Source: Candidatus Nitrotoga sp. AM1P (GTDB taxonomy: Bacteria; Pseudomonadota; Gammaproteobacteria; Burkholderiales; Gallionellaceae). Taken from it: DNA of 64,000 nucleotides. Location: assembly GCF_013168275.1 (NCBI RefSeq), contig NZ_AP019547.1, positions 1,736,001 through 1,800,000 on the forward strand. Reading direction: 5' to 3'. This document shows positions 1 to 7,750 of this stretch, piece by piece (the first letter of the stretch is position 1; each line of letters begins with the position of its first letter). The translations under genes were made by a program, and so were the position numbers. Below the pieces are notes generated by a model. The model was not told where the DNA came from. It saw only the letters and a list, made by a program, of their open reading frames with translations, and made no database searches.

Positions 1-502
1 CTGAAAGCTGGCGTGGGTTAGATAGGGTTTCTGTATTTTCTCGTTCATCAGCCATCTCAGCTGCCTGACGGCGTGCTCTGGCGGCATTAATATAGCTTGC
101 CAAATCGGTGGGAGGCGCTGAATTTGGAGCTGGACGGATAGCTACTGGAACTTCAGTTTCTGTGACTGCTTTTTCCGGTAAAGGCTTAATCGGTATTTCT
201 GTTTCGATAGGCCGAGGTTGAGGCGAAGGTGGCGGTTCATGTTTCGGCTCGGGTTCGGGTTCGGGTTTCGGCTCAGGTTTAGGAGGTTCAATCTGAGAAT
301 TCGATTTTGGAGGTGAGGATTCTTGTTCTGGTTCTGTGTCGGGCAATTCTACAAAGCGTGCATCAATGGGCGGCGAAGAAACAATTTCTTCCTTGGGAGA
401 TTTCAGGAAATAGCCAAATTCCCAAATGATGACCAGCCAAATGAGGGCCGCCAGTGGTATTGGCCACCAGAATCGAATCTCCTTCGATCTTGATTCGGAC
501 AT
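1..502 (-). CDS. tonB: TonB-like energy transducer, 3' end outside the window
   Basis: Links the ExbB/ExbD proton channel of the inner membrane to outer-membrane TonB-dependent receptors. The reading frame opens with ATG at 502 and stays open to the window edge (about 167 codons seen). An N-terminal hydrophobic helix (about residues 12-32) is followed by a long proline/glutamate/lysine-rich stretch with EPKPEPEPEP-type repeats, as in the periplasm-spanning TonB linker. The C-terminal receptor-binding domain lies beyond base 1 and cannot be checked. It begins 10 bases after the exbD stop, so exbB-exbD-tonB form one operon. Family assignment rests on architecture and context. Confidence 0.8.
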   Translation of the reverse strand, partial: MSESRSKEIRFWWPIPLAALIWLVIIWEFGYFLKSPKEEIVSSPPIDARFVELPDTEPEQESSPPKSNSQIEPPKPEPKPEPEPEPKHEPPPSPQPRPIETEIPIKPLPEKAVTETEVPVAIRPAPNSAPPTDLASYINAARARRQAAEMADERENTETLSNPRQLS

Positions 503-512
503 GCTTACCACG

Positions 513-914
513 TCATTTATGTTTTACCGCAATCAAAAAATGTTCGGCACCGGCGGATCGAGCCTGCAACATCGCCTGCACTACTATGCCTTGCGGTGCT
601 TCGTTGTCCGCGGATACGACCACGCTTTGTTGTGAAGCTTGTAACAGTGGCTTGAGCGTGGTGGCCAGGGTTTCCAGTGTTACAGGAATACGATTGATAA
701 AGATTTTGCTGTCACCCGTCAGCGTCAACGTTACCGGTGCATCAGCACGGAGCTTTTCGGCTTCTCCTTGAGGTAGATTCACCTGCAGGGAATCAAGATT
801 CTGCATCGACAATGAAGACAGCATGAATGTCACCAGCAAGAAAAACATCACATCAATCATCGGAATGATCTCGATGCGTCCCTTGCGATACGTTCTGGAT
901 TTACGCAGTTTCAT
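513..914 (-). CDS. exbD: Biopolymer transport protein ExbD
   Basis: 133 aa, the usual ExbD length. There is one transmembrane helix near residues 17-37 (IIPMIDVMFFLLVTFML), carrying the conserved aspartate (MIDV) that takes part in proton translocation, followed by a periplasmic domain. It pairs with ExbB to energise TonB. The start lies 5 bases after the exbB stop, which indicates one transcript. The helix and the aspartate are seen directly; the role comes from the family. Confidence 0.92.
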   Translation of the reverse strand: MKLRKSRTYRKGRIEIIPMIDVMFFLLVTFMLSSLSMQNLDSLQVNLPQGEAEKLRADAPVTLTLTGDSKIFINRIPVTLETLATTLKPLLQASQQSVVVSADNEAPQGIVVQAMLQARSAGAEHFLIAVKHK

Positions 915-919
915 GGGCG

Positions 920-1561
920 CTATTCCTGCTGATCCAAACGGATGTGATCAATCAGGCGTGTACCAAGGCGCTCCATTTCATCCATTGTTTGGGATTGCAG
1001 ACGAGAAAAATAATTAAATCCAAATAAAGCAATGAGTGCGATTAATAAGCCAACGGCAGTTGCAATAAGTGCCTGCGCCACGCCTCCTGTCACCCCCGTA
1101 GGATTGACGATGCCGCTGCCGCCGATTATTTGGAAGGCATGCATCATTCCAATAATGGTTCCCATCAGCCCGAGCAAAGGCGCCGCGGTAACGATTGTTT
1201 CTAACACCCATAACCGACGTGCGAGGGATGTTTCAATCACCAGAGCTTCATCAGCTGCACGAGATTCAGTCCACCATGAAGGTCGATGCCGGTTGGCGAT
1301 CACCACCTCAAAGAACCGCTTGTAGTAATGACGCTCGTTCAGCCCGGAAAGTATCTTTTCCAGGTCTTCCCATGCGAAACCATAAGTTTCAACAAGATTC
1401 AGTAAGTCATATGAAAGACGTGCAAAACGCCAATAGAGGAATGCCTTCTCCAGCATAATGGCTAAAGCGATTACCCCCAGTAAAGACAATGGCACGATAA
1501 TCATCCCGCCGAGTTTAAATGCGATCCAGGCTTCTTGTAGTTCTTGCATGGTTATCTCCAA
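920..1561 (-). CDS. exbB: ExbB/TolQ-family proton channel protein
   Basis: 213 aa MotA/TolQ/ExbB-family inner-membrane protein. It has an N-terminal helix (about residues 17-37) and two C-terminal helices; the TAAPLLGLMGTIIGM segment (about residue 125) and the GGVAQALIATAVGLL segment (about 155-175) are the family hallmarks. It is the first gene of the exbB-exbD-tonB operon and forms the multimeric channel that uses the proton motive force. A purine-rich stretch (TTTGGAGATAACC) lies just before the ATG. Context with a TonB-like protein favours ExbB over TolQ. Confidence 0.92.
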   Translation of the reverse strand: MEITMQELQEAWIAFKLGGMIIVPLSLLGVIALAIMLEKAFLYWRFARLSYDLLNLVETYGFAWEDLEKILSGLNERHYYKRFFEVVIANRHRPSWWTESRAADEALVIETSLARRLWVLETIVTAAPLLGLMGTIIGMMHAFQIIGGSGIVNPTGVTGGVAQALIATAVGLLIALIALFGFNYFSRLQSQTMDEMERLGTRLIDHIRLDQQE

Positions 1562-2022
1562 ATGAAAGGGATAATCCCCATTTGCTTGTTAAAAAACTTA
1601 TTGATGATTACCAGGAAAATTTTCGTCGTAGTCCAAACTGAGATACATCTGTTCCAATTTTAATTCCCTGAACTTCCTCATTTTACTCAACTTTAGACAT
1701 TCAGCCTTCATCTTTACATCTCCCGAACGATGACACTATTAAAGCTGAAACGATAATAACTCTTGTTACCTGATACTAATGGCTGCACTAGACTCGCAAT
1801 TTTGGGTTACCGTGCTGTTTCGGGAAGGTCAATATCGAAGACTTCTGGTTGAAACCGTCCCTTTAGACAAACCTGTGCCTAGAATTGATCGTGAGTGCTC
1901 AGACAAAGGTGCATCTTGAACTTGATGAGATAAGCAAGATTTAAATCAATCAGGCTTTTCGGTATATCGTAATATTCACGCTTGTGCGTTAGCTTTAACG
2001 GCTCAAAGAATCAATCAGCGTA
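1562..2022. other. Intergenic region upstream of exbB and the hsd scar
   Basis: About 460 bases without a convincing gene. The left part must hold the exbB promoter (minus strand); I see no clear Fur box. Short open frames near 1930-2030 (plus strand) resemble decayed coding sequence but match nothing I can name, and they fit the idea that a restriction locus was eroded here. Confidence 0.4.
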
Positions 2023-2142
2023 ATGGCCAAACTGCCCCAGACAAACTTTGCTCACTTGGAGCAGCACGATAAACAACTATCGCGCTTGGGCATGTTGGCG
2101 GAAAAGTATTTCGCAGAAGATCCCAATACCTGTTTACTCAAA
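2023..2142 (+). pseudogene. 5' remnant of type I restriction subunit hsdR
   Basis: About 40 codons read TNFAHLEQHDKQLSRLGML followed by AEKYFAEDPNTCLLK. This matches, from memory, the N-terminus of proteobacterial type I restriction endonuclease R subunits. Homology stops abruptly at the AAA tract near 2140, where an hsdS 3' end begins in another frame. A full HsdR has over 700 residues, so this is a non-functional stub left by a deletion. Confidence 0.65.
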
Positions 2143-2246
2143 AACTCACCCCGGTCACGCTCGCCAAAGCTTTTCGCGGCAAACTGGTGCCGCAAGACCT
2201 CAAAGACGAACCGGCCAGTGAGTTGTTGGAACGCATCCGCGCGTAA
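2142..2246 (+). pseudogene. 3' remnant of type I specificity subunit hsdS
   Basis: In the frame +1 to the hsdR stub, the sequence reads LTPVTLAKAFRGKLVPQDL then KDEPASELLERIRA and a stop at 2244-2246. AFRGxLVPQDxxDEPAxxLLERIRA is the typical C-terminal tail of HsdS. Only about 34 codons remain. The head-to-tail junction of hsdR 5' with hsdS 3' indicates a deletion that removed hsdM and nearly all of hsdR and hsdS. Confidence 0.7.
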
Positions 2247-2320
2247 CGTAGCGATCAATCCACAAACAACTCAGGCGTGGTAGTAAAATTGCCACGAAAA
2301 TCGAAAATTAAGGAGTTGCT

Positions 2321-3670
2321 ATGTTTACAAAACTCTCATTGAAAAATTTCAAGGCTTGGCGGGATGTCGAGAATGTGGACGAAGCCGGACAATTGCAAAA
2401 AGATAGAATTGAAATTCCTTTGGCTCCGGTAACGATGTTGCTCGGCACTAATTCATCAGGGAAATCATCTCTGCTTCAAGCATTGTTGTTGCTTAAGCAA
2501 ACTGCCGCTTCTCCAGATCGCAGTATTCACCTTAATCTGGGCGGTGATGAAGCCAATGACTACTTCAATTTCGGTCACTTTGACGATGTGTTAAATCGTA
2601 ATGCATCACCTCGGCAGTTTAAAATCGGTTTTCATTTTCAGCGCCCGGATGTGGAATCATCAGCTGAAAAAAACCGTATAGCATCAGGCGAATTCTTAGC
2701 TACTTACAGCAAAACATCGTCGGGTAGTGCCGTAATAGAGGAATTGAGTTTGCGTAGTGGGTCATCCTGCTATCGAGCAATTCGTCGCGAAAAAGGCGCG
2801 TACTCAATAATGGTTGGAGACGAGGCGCAACCGAGAGGTAAGAGCAAAGCATATGCACCTGAACGTTCAATAGCATTGCCGTCAGAGGCGATTCAGTTAC
2901 TTTCGAATGACGGGCCGATGGCGGAGGATATCAGCCTTGCTATTCGCCGAGAGTTGGGAAGTATTGCCTACCTGGGGCCGCTACGCAGAAAACCGGAGCG
3001 CGATTACGTCTGGAATAAAACCAAGCCTGGAGAGTTGGGAATTGATGGAGTAGGTGTGATCAATGCTATTTTTGCAAGCGCTTTGCTGCGATCGAATGGA
3101 GATGATACCGTCAAAATTATTCAGGAAGTGTCCGGCTGGCTAGCTCGCATGGGCCTTGCAGAACGGATTGAAGTAAAGCAATTGGGGCATTCAACACGTT
3201 ATGAAGTTGTAGTTCACAAAGATGGAGTGGTAGCTAACTTGCGTGATGTGGGGATCGGTATTTCTCAAGTATTGCCGGTTCTAACTCTGGCATTTTTTGC
3301 GCCTGCAGGTTCAACCGTGCTGCTGGAAGAACCTGAGATTCATCTTCATCCTCTCGCGCAATCGGTGCTAGCGGAATTATTTGTCGAGGTCAGTCGCGCA
3401 AGGAAAACTCAGTTCATCGTTGAAACCCATTCAGAGCATCTCTTTAGACGTATGCAAACTTTGGTAGCCGAAGAAACCATTACAACAAATGATTGCCGTC
3501 TGTACTTTGTCGGACGCGAGGGCGCCGATGCTAAACTGAAGCCATTGGTACTTGATGATTATGGGCGTGTGACTGAATGGCCGCCCATGTTTTTTGGTGA
3601 CGCGATGGGCGAAACCAGCAAGCAAGCTCGACTGATGTTCGAGCGACAAATGCGGGATTGCAAAACATGA
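2321..3670 (+). CDS. AAA/ABC-type ATPase with DUF3696-like C-terminus
   Basis: 449 aa SMC/OLD-like ATPase. Walker A is GTNSSGKSS (residues 42-50), followed by LLQALLLLKQT. A signature-like GIGISQVLPVLT is followed by Walker B VLLEEPEIHLHP (about 333-344) and the switch histidine in ETHSEHL (about 370). The C-terminal part (DDYGRVTEWPPMFFGDAM) resembles DUF3696, common in defence-island ATPases. The RBS AAGGAG lies 6 bases before the ATG. Its stop overlaps the start of the PIN gene (ATGA), so it is the first gene of a three-gene operon. It probably acts as a sensor or regulator of the nuclease; its target is unknown. Confidence 0.85.
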   Translation: MFTKLSLKNFKAWRDVENVDEAGQLQKDRIEIPLAPVTMLLGTNSSGKSSLLQALLLLKQTAASPDRSIHLNLGGDEANDYFNFGHFDDVLNRNASPRQFKIGFHFQRPDVESSAEKNRIASGEFLATYSKTSSGSAVIEELSLRSGSSCYRAIRREKGAYSIMVGDEAQPRGKSKAYAPERSIALPSEAIQLLSNDGPMAEDISLAIRRELGSIAYLGPLRRKPERDYVWNKTKPGELGIDGVGVINAIFASALLRSNGDDTVKIIQEVSGWLARMGLAERIEVKQLGHSTRYEVVVHKDGVVANLRDVGIGISQVLPVLTLAFFAPAGSTVLLEEPEIHLHPLAQSVLAELFVEVSRARKTQFIVETHSEHLFRRMQTLVAEETITTNDCRLYFVGREGADAKLKPLVLDDYGRVTEWPPMFFGDAMGETSKQARLMFERQMRDCKT

Positions 3671-4194
3671 GAGCACGTTACGTGGTTGACACCAATGTGT
3701 TGATTGCGGCGAGCGCAGTAGACGCCTCTTCTCCCATTGCGCGTGACGCGACTCCAAGTGAGCCCGGCTTAAGGATGAAAGTCTGGCAGTGGCTTTACGA
3801 TTTTCAACTATCTGAAAGCCATCTGATTCTTGACGGCGAGGGCGGGATTGAATTGGAGTACAAAAATAAACTTGGATTTAATGACTATGGCATGCAAGTC
3901 GTGATGCACAAGTGGAACACGTGCGCATTTGATCTAGTGAGCGTTGCTTACGATAGCAACGGTGACGGGGTTTTGAATGAACCTCTGCAAACTATTGTTC
4001 ATGACCGAGCAGACCGAAAAATGGTGGCCGCTGCACTTGATGCTCAGGCAAAGTACGGTGAAAGTGCAATTGCATTTGCCGGAGATACCGATTGGCACGG
4101 ATGGGAGACTGCGCTGAAGGATGCAGAACTAATTTTAGAACCCATTATTGAAGATTGGTCGCGAGCCAAATTTGCTGAGAAAAGCAGAAAATGA
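3667..4194 (+). CDS. PIN-fold ribonuclease-like protein
   Basis: 175 aa. The sequence opens with RARYVVDTNVLIAAS, a classic PIN-domain first strand with catalytic D8. Further acidic positions fit the PIN active site: E62/E64 in IELEYKNKL, D116 in DRADRKMVAAAL and D140/D142 in AFAGDTDW. PIN domains cut RNA with bound metal ions. I chose ATG 3667 over an upstream TTG (3658) because it makes an ATGA overlap with the ATPase stop. The gene's own stop overlaps the ligase start in the same way. No antitoxin gene of the VapB kind is present, so a nuclease effector under ATPase control is more likely than a VapC toxin. Confidence 0.8.
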   Translation: MRARYVVDTNVLIAASAVDASSPIARDATPSEPGLRMKVWQWLYDFQLSESHLILDGEGGIELEYKNKLGFNDYGMQVVMHKWNTCAFDLVSVAYDSNGDGVLNEPLQTIVHDRADRKMVAAALDAQAKYGESAIAFAGDTDWHGWETALKDAELILEPIIEDWSRAKFAEKSRK

Positions 4195-4886
4195 CAGATT
4201 TTTTCAGATTCCCCCACACCCCCCATATTGCCTGGCTCGGTGACGGTACGCCGCGTGATGACAAGGTGCTGGCCGCATTCGAGGCCGAAGCATTCTTGGC
4301 GCACGGCGTAATTCTCGAAGAAAAAGTCGACGGTGCCAATCTGGGATTTTCGGTGGGAAGCGATGGCGAAGTCAGGGCGCAAAACCGGGGGCAATATTTA
4401 CCCCAACCATTCACTGGCCAATTTGTACGCCTGAATGAGTGGCTGGCTATTCACGAAGAAGCCCTATTCGAAGCGCTGGGCGAATCTCTGATGTTGTTCG
4501 GTGAATGGGTGGCCGCTGTGCATAGTCTGGAATATCCCGGTTTGCCGGATTATTTCTTGGTGTTCGATGTGTATGACCGCAATGCTCGTCGTTTCTGGAG
4601 TACAGCACGGCGTAATGCGTTGGCGTCCCAGCTTAGCTTGCGCTCCGTTCATCAGATAGGAATGGGACGTTACCGACTGAGTACGCTCAAGCAAATGATT
4701 GCCACGACTCCAAGCGCCTATCGAAAGGGCGAGTGCGAGGGAATCTATCTCAGACATGAAGACAAAGACTGGCTAATCGCCCGCGCCAAATTGGTTCACC
4801 CCGATTTCACGCAAAGCATTGGCGAGCATTGGCGTTCGCGTTCACTGCGTTGGAACTCGCTAGCAGTTGGCTTTGAATCTTATTAG
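4191..4886 (+). CDS. RNA ligase family protein (Rnl2-like nucleotidyltransferase)
   Basis: 231 aa. Motif I is EEKVDGANLG with the AMP-accepting lysine K45. Motif III lies around 121-129 (YFLVFDVYD), motif IV is EGIYLRHE (183-190) and motif V is ARAKLV (197-202). These are the covalent nucleotidyltransferase motifs of T4 Rnl2-like RNA ligases, which seal 3'-OH/5'-phosphate RNA ends using ATP. The length fits the compact bacterial RNA_ligase family. Translation is coupled to the PIN gene by an ATGA overlap. Pairing a predicted RNase with a ligase suggests cleavage and repair of a specific RNA; this is inference. Confidence 0.85.
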   Translation: MTDFFRFPHTPHIAWLGDGTPRDDKVLAAFEAEAFLAHGVILEEKVDGANLGFSVGSDGEVRAQNRGQYLPQPFTGQFVRLNEWLAIHEEALFEALGESLMLFGEWVAAVHSLEYPGLPDYFLVFDVYDRNARRFWSTARRNALASQLSLRSVHQIGMGRYRLSTLKQMIATTPSAYRKGECEGIYLRHEDKDWLIARAKLVHPDFTQSIGEHWRSRSLRWNSLAVGFESY

Positions 4887-4994
4887 GAGTTCTTATAAAC
4901 CTTGAGTTTCTAATCTCGTTTTTATGACAGATGACGGCATTTAATTAGATTGGTCTTTAAAATTGTGGAGACTATCCAAAAGGGGCGAGCGATC

Positions 4995-5564
4995 ATGAGC
5001 AAAGCTTTTACCAAGGAAACGGACGAAAGTCCTGACGAAGAAGAGGGTCAGCCGGTATCTCCCCTCCCGCCCGGAGTCAAAAACTACATCACCCCCATTG
5101 GTTACCAGCGTATGAAAGATGAGCTTGATCAGCTATGGAAAGTGGAACGTCCGGTATTGGTGCAAACTATTACTTGGGCCGCTTCCAACGGCGATCGCTC
5201 GGAAAATGGGGATTATATTTATGGCAAGAAGCGCCTGCGTGAAATCGATCGGCGCATCCGCTTTCTTTCCAAGCGTCTGGAAAACGCCGCAGTGGTGGAT
5301 CCGGTGCAGCGAGAATCGTGTGATCAAGTATTCTTTGGGGCGACAGTCACAGTGTGCCGGCAGGATGGCGCAGAGCACATCTACAGCATAGTCGGCGTGG
5401 ATGAAGCGGATGCCGGGCGCGGATTGATTAGCTGGGTATCACCGCTCGCTCGAGCACTGCTAAAGACGCGCGCCGATGATGTGGTTATGCTGCACATCCC
5501 CGGCGGGATAGAAGAGCTGGTGGTGGTGGGCGTTGCTTATCGGGCGATACGTTTTGACGATTGA
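4995..5564 (+). CDS. greB: Transcript cleavage factor GreB
   Basis: 189 aa. It binds RNA polymerase through its secondary channel and stimulates cleavage of backtracked transcripts. The N-terminal coiled coil carries the acidic tip (NGDRSENGDYIYGKKRLREIDRR), followed by the C-terminal FKBP-like domain with GRGLISWVSPLARALL. The start at ATG 4995 follows AGGGGCGAGC; an upstream in-frame TTG at 4950 has no RBS. An acidic N-terminal extension of about 30 residues (DESPDEEEGQPV) precedes the conserved ITPIGYQRMKDEL. It is preceded by 108 bases without features, so it is probably not part of the ligase operon. Confidence 0.93.
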   Translation: MSKAFTKETDESPDEEEGQPVSPLPPGVKNYITPIGYQRMKDELDQLWKVERPVLVQTITWAASNGDRSENGDYIYGKKRLREIDRRIRFLSKRLENAAVVDPVQRESCDQVFFGATVTVCRQDGAEHIYSIVGVDEADAGRGLISWVSPLARALLKTRADDVVMLHIPGGIEELVVVGVAYRAIRFDD

Positions 5565-5644
5565 GTTGTGGTAAAAACGCGAGCTTTGAATATATCACTT
5601 TAAACTTTAACAGCAGCGTTCCTCGTTCCACCCGCCCGTTCGGA

Positions 5645-6286
5645 TTAGCCAAGAGTAGGAAATAAGCCACGTATTCCACCCGCAATGAACTCTACGGAAA
5701 TGGCCGCGAGTACCAAGCCCATTAACCGAGTAAATACGTCAATGCCTATCTTGCCCAAACGTTGCGCCACCCACGGTGCAATCAGGAAGGCTAACCAGAC
5801 CGTTACGCTTAGCAACATAATTTCCAAGCTCATGATTAAATAATGCTCAATGCCGTGCGCCTTGTGTGCCTCCAGAATCACCGCGCTAATGGAGCCGGGC
5901 CCTGCCAGCAGTGGAATGGATAACGGCACGATGGCATGTATCGAGCTTGTTTCGCCCCCAGCACCGTCATTATCGGCTTCGATGGAGGTGTAGAGGTTAC
6001 CATTCAACATTCTGAAGGCCATTAACATCAGTAGAATGCCGCCCGCCACGCGAAATGAACTGATGCTGATACCAAAAAAAACCAGTAGTGGCTGACCTAT
6101 CAATAACGCAACCAGCAAAATGACGCATACCGCCAGTGATGCGACGCGGCCAACCTTGGCTCGTTTTGGTGCCGTCATGCCGGAGGTGAACAGAATGATG
6201 ATGGGGATGATCCCGATCGGATCAAGGATGGCGAACAGACTGATAAAAATCTTGGTGTATTCGGTGAAATCCAGCATGGCGCTCAA
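5645..6286 (-). CDS. MarC family integral membrane protein
   Basis: 213 aa with about six hydrophobic helices. It begins FISLFAILDPIGIIPIIILFTSGM, the typical first helix of MarC/YhgN/UPF0056 proteins, and FRVAGGILLMLMAFRML is the second signature. The name comes from the mar locus, but the family is not proven to act in multidrug resistance; the transport function is unknown. It is convergent with greB and downstream of the rsmB-like gene on the same strand. Confidence 0.88.
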   Translation of the reverse strand: MSAMLDFTEYTKIFISLFAILDPIGIIPIIILFTSGMTAPKRAKVGRVASLAVCVILLVALLIGQPLLVFFGISISSFRVAGGILLMLMAFRMLNGNLYTSIEADNDGAGGETSSIHAIVPLSIPLLAGPGSISAVILEAHKAHGIEHYLIMSLEIMLLSVTVWLAFLIAPWVAQRLGKIGIDVFTRLMGLVLAAISVEFIAGGIRGLFPTLG

Positions 6287-6365
6287 TCAAGAAAATGCAG
6301 CAAAATAGGTGAAGTAAGTTACCAGTAAAATTGCTCGAATAAATTCCTGGTTACCTTTTCCAAAC

Positions 6366-7652
6366 TTAGGCAGGATCGACGTTGTTCGGGGCAACCGCTT
6401 TGACCCGTTCCAATACCGCTGCGAAAAAGGCATCGGTGCTGTGCAGTTGCGGCAACAGTTGCAGGCACTCTTCCGCTTCCAGCGGGATTTTTTGCTGTGC
6501 GAGAATTTCTCCTGCAGGACGTAACGTGAATTCTGGATGGTCGGCAAGAAATGCATCGACTATCGCGCGGTTTTCCTGGGGCAAAAAACTACAGGTGGTA
6601 TACACCAGGCGACCGCCGGGTTTGAGCAACTTGCTGGCTGAGGCCAGGATAGAGGTTTGCAACTGGGTGAATTCAGTCACGCTTTGGGACGATTGGCGGA
6701 ATTTGATGTCCGGATTGCGGCGTAGGGTGCCCAATCCGCTACACGGCGCGTCCACAAGAACGCGGTCGATTTTGCCAGCCAGACGTTTTATTTTGCTGTC
6801 ATTTTCATGTGCTATGAGTTGCGGGTGCAGGTTGCTAAGCCCCGAACGTTTCAGACGTGGCTTGAGGTTGGCCAGTCGTTTTTCAGATACGTCCAGCGCA
6901 TACAGCCTGCCCTGCGACTGCATCATGGCGCCCAGCATAAGTGCTTTGCCGCCTGCGCCGGCGCAAAAGTCCACAACCATGTCATTGCGCTTGGGTGCGA
7001 GCAGAAATCCAAGCAGCTGGCTGCCTTCGTCCTGTACCTCTATTTTTCCGCCGAGAAACAGCGGGTGCTTGGTGAGTGATGGCTTATCCTTCAGGCGAAT
7101 GCCGATGGGGGAATAAGGCGTGGCTTGCGCGTCCATGCCGTCTGCCTGCAAGGCTTGCAGCACCTCGTCGCGCGTGGCGAGCAGGGTGTTAACGCGTAAA
7201 TCCAGTGCGGCGGGTTGCTGCATGGAGCGCCCCAGCATGAGGATGGCTTCATCTGTCATGGTGATTTGCAGCTGTTCGACCAACCATTCTGGCAGTTCGG
7301 CCTGCACCGACAAAGATAATTCGGCAAGAGTGATGGCTTTCACTTGCCCCAGCCAGTCGGCTTCATCGCGTTTCAGAAGCGGAGTGAGTTCGCGCAGGTT
7401 ATAGCCGCTGAATTTGATCCAATAAGCCAGCGCCATGCGGCGCGGTGTGGCCTGGTTGACGCAGGCATGTTCCAGAAACAGGCGGTGACGTAACACACCG
7501 AACACAGTTTCTGCCACCAGCGCACGTTCGTTGGAGCCGATGCGCTCGCGCTGAAAAAAGTGGCGCAGTACAGCGTCAGCGGGATGTTCCAGCGGCAGAA
7601 TGCTACGCAGGGCTTGGATAACGAGGTCTAGGCGATATTCGGTCAGTAGCAT
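6366..7652 (-). CDS. RsmB/NOP-family RNA (cytosine-5) methyltransferase
   Basis: 428 aa. It has an N-terminal NusB-like region and a C-terminal Rossmann methyltransferase domain. The SAM-binding motif is VVDFCAGAGGKALMLGAM, the catalytic motifs are DAPCSGLGTLRRNPD (motif IV) and YTTCS (motif VI), each with its cysteine. It probably makes m5C in 16S rRNA or another RNA. Betaproteobacteria often encode both a Sun/RsmB protein and a second paralogue of this kind, so I do not assign position 967 with certainty. Confidence 0.85.
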   Translation of the reverse strand: MLLTEYRLDLVIQALRSILPLEHPADAVLRHFFQRERIGSNERALVAETVFGVLRHRLFLEHACVNQATPRRMALAYWIKFSGYNLRELTPLLKRDEADWLGQVKAITLAELSLSVQAELPEWLVEQLQITMTDEAILMLGRSMQQPAALDLRVNTLLATRDEVLQALQADGMDAQATPYSPIGIRLKDKPSLTKHPLFLGGKIEVQDEGSQLLGFLLAPKRNDMVVDFCAGAGGKALMLGAMMQSQGRLYALDVSEKRLANLKPRLKRSGLSNLHPQLIAHENDSKIKRLAGKIDRVLVDAPCSGLGTLRRNPDIKFRQSSQSVTEFTQLQTSILASASKLLKPGGRLVYTTCSFLPQENRAIVDAFLADHPEFTLRPAGEILAQQKIPLEAEECLQLLPQLHSTDAFFAAVLERVKAVAPNNVDPA

Positions 7653-7750
7653 GGTTCTAAATTAGGGTAAGAATATTGAAGTGGTGATGGAAGCAATCAC
7701 AGGAATGGAGGCGAAGTTTACAGGACAGGGCTTCATGACTTTGGAATTTC

